Assembly (NCBI RefSeq): GCF_004801395.1
Contig: NZ_SSOA01000004.1
Coordinates: 124,001-188,000, forward strand
Source: Gillisella terrae
Lineage (GTDB): Bacteria; Pseudomonadota; Alphaproteobacteria; Rhizobiales; Rhizobiaceae
DNA: 64,000 nt
Reading direction: 5' to 3'
Below the pieces are notes generated by a model, which saw only the letters and a list, made by a program, of their open reading frames with translations, did no database searches and had not been told where the DNA came from. Numbering within the stretch: position 1 is the stretch's first letter; each line of letters begins with the position of its first letter. The position numbers were made by a program, and so were the translations under genes. This document shows, in pieces, positions 62,455 to 64,000 of the stretch.

Positions 62455-62538
62455 GCGCACAAAGGACGCTGTAACACTTTTAATCTGCTGCATAATTTTC
62501 ACCTTAAATCTATTCCGATTTAAAGAATTATTCAGTAG
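62455..62538. repeat. Two-hairpin intergenic repeat, copy C (second hairpin degraded)
   Basis: Reverse orientation relative to copies A and B. Hairpin 1 is complete at about 62486-62538; its bases include GAATTATTCAGTAG. The linker and first arm of hairpin 2 (62455-62475) are recognisable but the other arm is not. Copy C overlaps the last bases of the YkvA-like gene and provides its stop codon. Confidence 0.8.
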
Positions 62539-62915
62539 TCGGCCTCCACCTTATCCGCCAGCGCCAAATCGGCGGCCTCATAATGCTCGTCTTTGATATG
62601 ACCGTTGATCAGCGCAAGCGCTGTAGTCAAAACAGCGATGTCATCGGTAAAACCCACAAAGGCCAGCATGTCGGGAATGGCGTCAATCGGCATGACAAAA
62701 TAGCCCAGCGCTGCCAGCAAGATGCCACGCACTCTGAGCGGTGTATTGCGGTCCGTGGCACAATAAAATGCCGCCACCACATCCCGGCTGAACGGAACAT
62801 GGCGGATCGCCTTCTTCATGGTCGGCCAGAATTTCTTCAACACCGTTTTTTCCTGACGCTCCTGCTTGGCCTCATCGCCGGGTAGCAGGATTTCGCCAAT
62901 TTTCACGTCATCCAT
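62532..62915 (-). CDS. YkvA-like (DUF1232) membrane protein
   Basis: A 127-residue protein with the DUF1232 core LLAALGYFVMPIDAIPDMLAFVGFTDDIAVLTTAL, containing two short membrane helices around the PxDxIPD motif. Function unknown. The ATG at 62915 has AAGG nine bases upstream; another ATG at 62924 is possible. The last codons and the stop (TAC TGA) lie in repeat copy C. Confidence 0.9.
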   Translation of the reverse strand: MDDVKIGEILLPGDEAKQERQEKTVLKKFWPTMKKAIRHVPFSRDVVAAFYCATDRNTPLRVRGILLAALGYFVMPIDAIPDMLAFVGFTDDIAVLTTALALINGHIKDEHYEAADLALADKVEADY

Positions 62916-62968
62916 CGCAACCATCCTTGTCTCTTATCCCAAGGATATGGTGATGCCTGTCCATCAGG

Positions 62969-63271
62969 TCAAACCCGTCGCGCCGCAATCTTGTCCATGG
63001 TGGCCGCCAATTTGAAATCATGCGCCGTCAAACCGTTGACACTGTGGGAGGTCAGCCGAACATCGACACGGCGATACACATTGAACCATTCGGGATGATG
63101 GTCCATTTTCTCGGCCACCAGCGCACATTCTGTCATAAAGCCAAACGCTTGGGTAAAATCACCAAAGGCGAACTCCTTGGTGATTGCGGCCTGATCCTCG
63201 GACAGCATCCAATGATCAACTTCCGACAATGCCAGTGCCACCGCCTCATTGCTCAGCTTTTCATATCGCAT
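62969..63271 (-). CDS. phhB: 4a-hydroxytetrahydrobiopterin dehydratase (PCD/DCoH)
   Basis: Dehydrates 4a-hydroxytetrahydrobiopterin, recycling the cofactor of phenylalanine hydroxylase. Protein of about 100 residues with the active-site set [20 protein letters not shown] and THDF-like TAHDF (His58, His59, His76, Asp85). Three successive ATG codons (63277, 63274, 63271) follow AAGGAA; the third has the best spacing. No aromatic hydroxylase is adjacent. Confidence 0.92.
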   Translation of the reverse strand: MRYEKLSNEAVALALSEVDHWMLSEDQAAITKEFAFGDFTQAFGFMTECALVAEKMDHHPEWFNVYRRVDVRLTSHSVNGLTAHDFKLAATMDKIAARRV

Positions 63272-63333
63272 CATCATTTCCTTGGTCTTGGCTGGCCATC
63301 ATGGCCAACCGAAAGAAACCGCCCGGCAGAATG

Positions 63334-63921
63334 CTAGAGCGGGTACTCGGCGCTGAGGGTGGAACCAGCCGTTGAGCGCATGTCATTTTCATACAGCGGG
63401 AAATACTCCTCGCGAACATAAGGTCCGCCGCCAACCGAATCCTTGGACGACATCAACACAAAGCGTGGCACAAAAAAGGGCGCGGTCTGGAAATTGCCGC
63501 GCCCTGAAAGGTAGTGAATAACATCGTCCAGCCGCGCTGACTTCAACCGCGCCAGCGTCACATGGGGCGTGAATTTTCGAGGGTCCGGCGGCAGGCCAAT
63601 GCGCTGGCAGATGCGCTCTATTTCGCCTTGCAGGGCGGTCATGTCCGGGTTCGCCGTTACACCAGCCCAGATCGAATGCGGCTTTTTGGATCCGAAAGAG
63701 CCAATACCGTTCAAGCTGATCTGAAATTCTGGCCGATCAATCCGATCCAGCCGATCGACAATCTCATCGGCTGTGCGGTTATCGACATCGCCAATGAAGC
63801 GGAGTGTGATGTGGTAATTTTCCACATCTATCCATCGAGCTCCTGGTAGCCCACCGCGCAGCAATGAAAGGCTCAATGCAACGTTGCGCGGAATTTCGAG
63901 GGCAGTGAACAATCTTGGCAT
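63334..63921 (-). CDS. thpR: RNA 2',3'-cyclic phosphodiesterase
   Basis: 2H phosphoesterase (LigT/ThpR) opening 2',3'-cyclic phosphate ends of RNA. Protein of 195 residues with the two motifs ENYHITLRFIG (His37) and FTPHVTLARL (His120). The start is well supported (MPRLFTALEIP, with GGAG upstream). It is at the right end of the window. Confidence 0.93.
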   Translation of the reverse strand: MPRLFTALEIPRNVALSLSLLRGGLPGARWIDVENYHITLRFIGDVDNRTADEIVDRLDRIDRPEFQISLNGIGSFGSKKPHSIWAGVTANPDMTALQGEIERICQRIGLPPDPRKFTPHVTLARLKSARLDDVIHYLSGRGNFQTAPFFVPRFVLMSSKDSVGGGPYVREEYFPLYENDMRSTAGSTLSAEYPL

Positions 63922-64000
63922 AGAGAGCTCCTCGAATCTTTTGCAGATGCTAACAAAGAATCATGCTTGCAAATAGTTAGCAAGATCTTAATTCACCTTA

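Noticed and set aside
63293-63307. TGGCCATCATGGCCA palindrome near thpR as terminator
   Set aside because: No U tract follows in either direction and the stem is short.

Overview
The window is a continuous piece of a Rhizobiaceae chromosome (Alphaproteobacteria, Hyphomicrobiales), probably Agrobacterium, Allorhizobium or Rhizobium. Four things point there. The order mdh-sucC-sucD-sucA-sucB-lpdA is rhizobial. A Mic60-type protein lies between hemD and hemY. There is an Omp19-type lipoprotein and a METTL20-like lysine methyltransferase. The intergenic spaces hold rhizobial palindromic repeats. Placement below family level is inference. I see no tRNA, rRNA, CRISPR array, prophage or insertion sequence. 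Nearly all genes are intact core genes.

Layout. 1-6480: NAD-dependent formate dehydrogenase operon fdsGBA-fdhD (fdhD cut by the window edge) with a LysR regulator upstream. 6600-7970: an ArsR regulator and an L-lactate dehydrogenase. 8440-13500: F1 ATP synthase operon atpHAGDC. 13760-19780: small membrane protein, PL5 alginate-lyase-like enzyme, priA, xerC and a TraB/GumN protein. 19820-31083: cytochrome b561, then the TCA block lpdA, LysE exporter, MAPEG protein, sucB, sucA, sucD, an unknown 126-residue gene, sucC and mdh. 31260-36650: zapE, Omp19-like inhibitor lipoprotein, sdhCDAB. 36950-40775: small secreted protein, ETF-beta/L7/L12-type lysine methyltransferase, EVE protein, YciI-like protein, gpsA, tsaD. 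40861-46853: hemC, hemD, mic60-like, hemY-like, TerB-like and a glutamine amidotransferase. 46877-64000: transporters, yggT, yggU, ppa, GNAT, typA, M3 peptidase, argG, SDR, LysE exporter, the MqsRA toxin-antitoxin pair, rlmN, IalB-like protein, YkvA-like protein, pterin dehydratase and thpR.

The window is dominated by energy metabolism. Formate oxidation, the 2-oxoglutarate-to-malate arm of the TCA cycle, succinate dehydrogenase and ATP synthase all lie within 37 kb, followed by heme synthesis linked to a Mic60-type membrane-shaping protein.

The less ordinary points are: an ArsR protein with the cysteine spacing of persulfide sensors next to lactate dehydrogenase; an apparently complete PL5 lyase in a housekeeping neighbourhood; an unknown gene translationally coupled between sucC and sucD; a three-copy two-hairpin repeat, one copy of which supplies a gene's stop codon; a RIME1-like element beside argG; and a MqsRA module with a recognisable operator. 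I did not find a convincing new multi-gene system.
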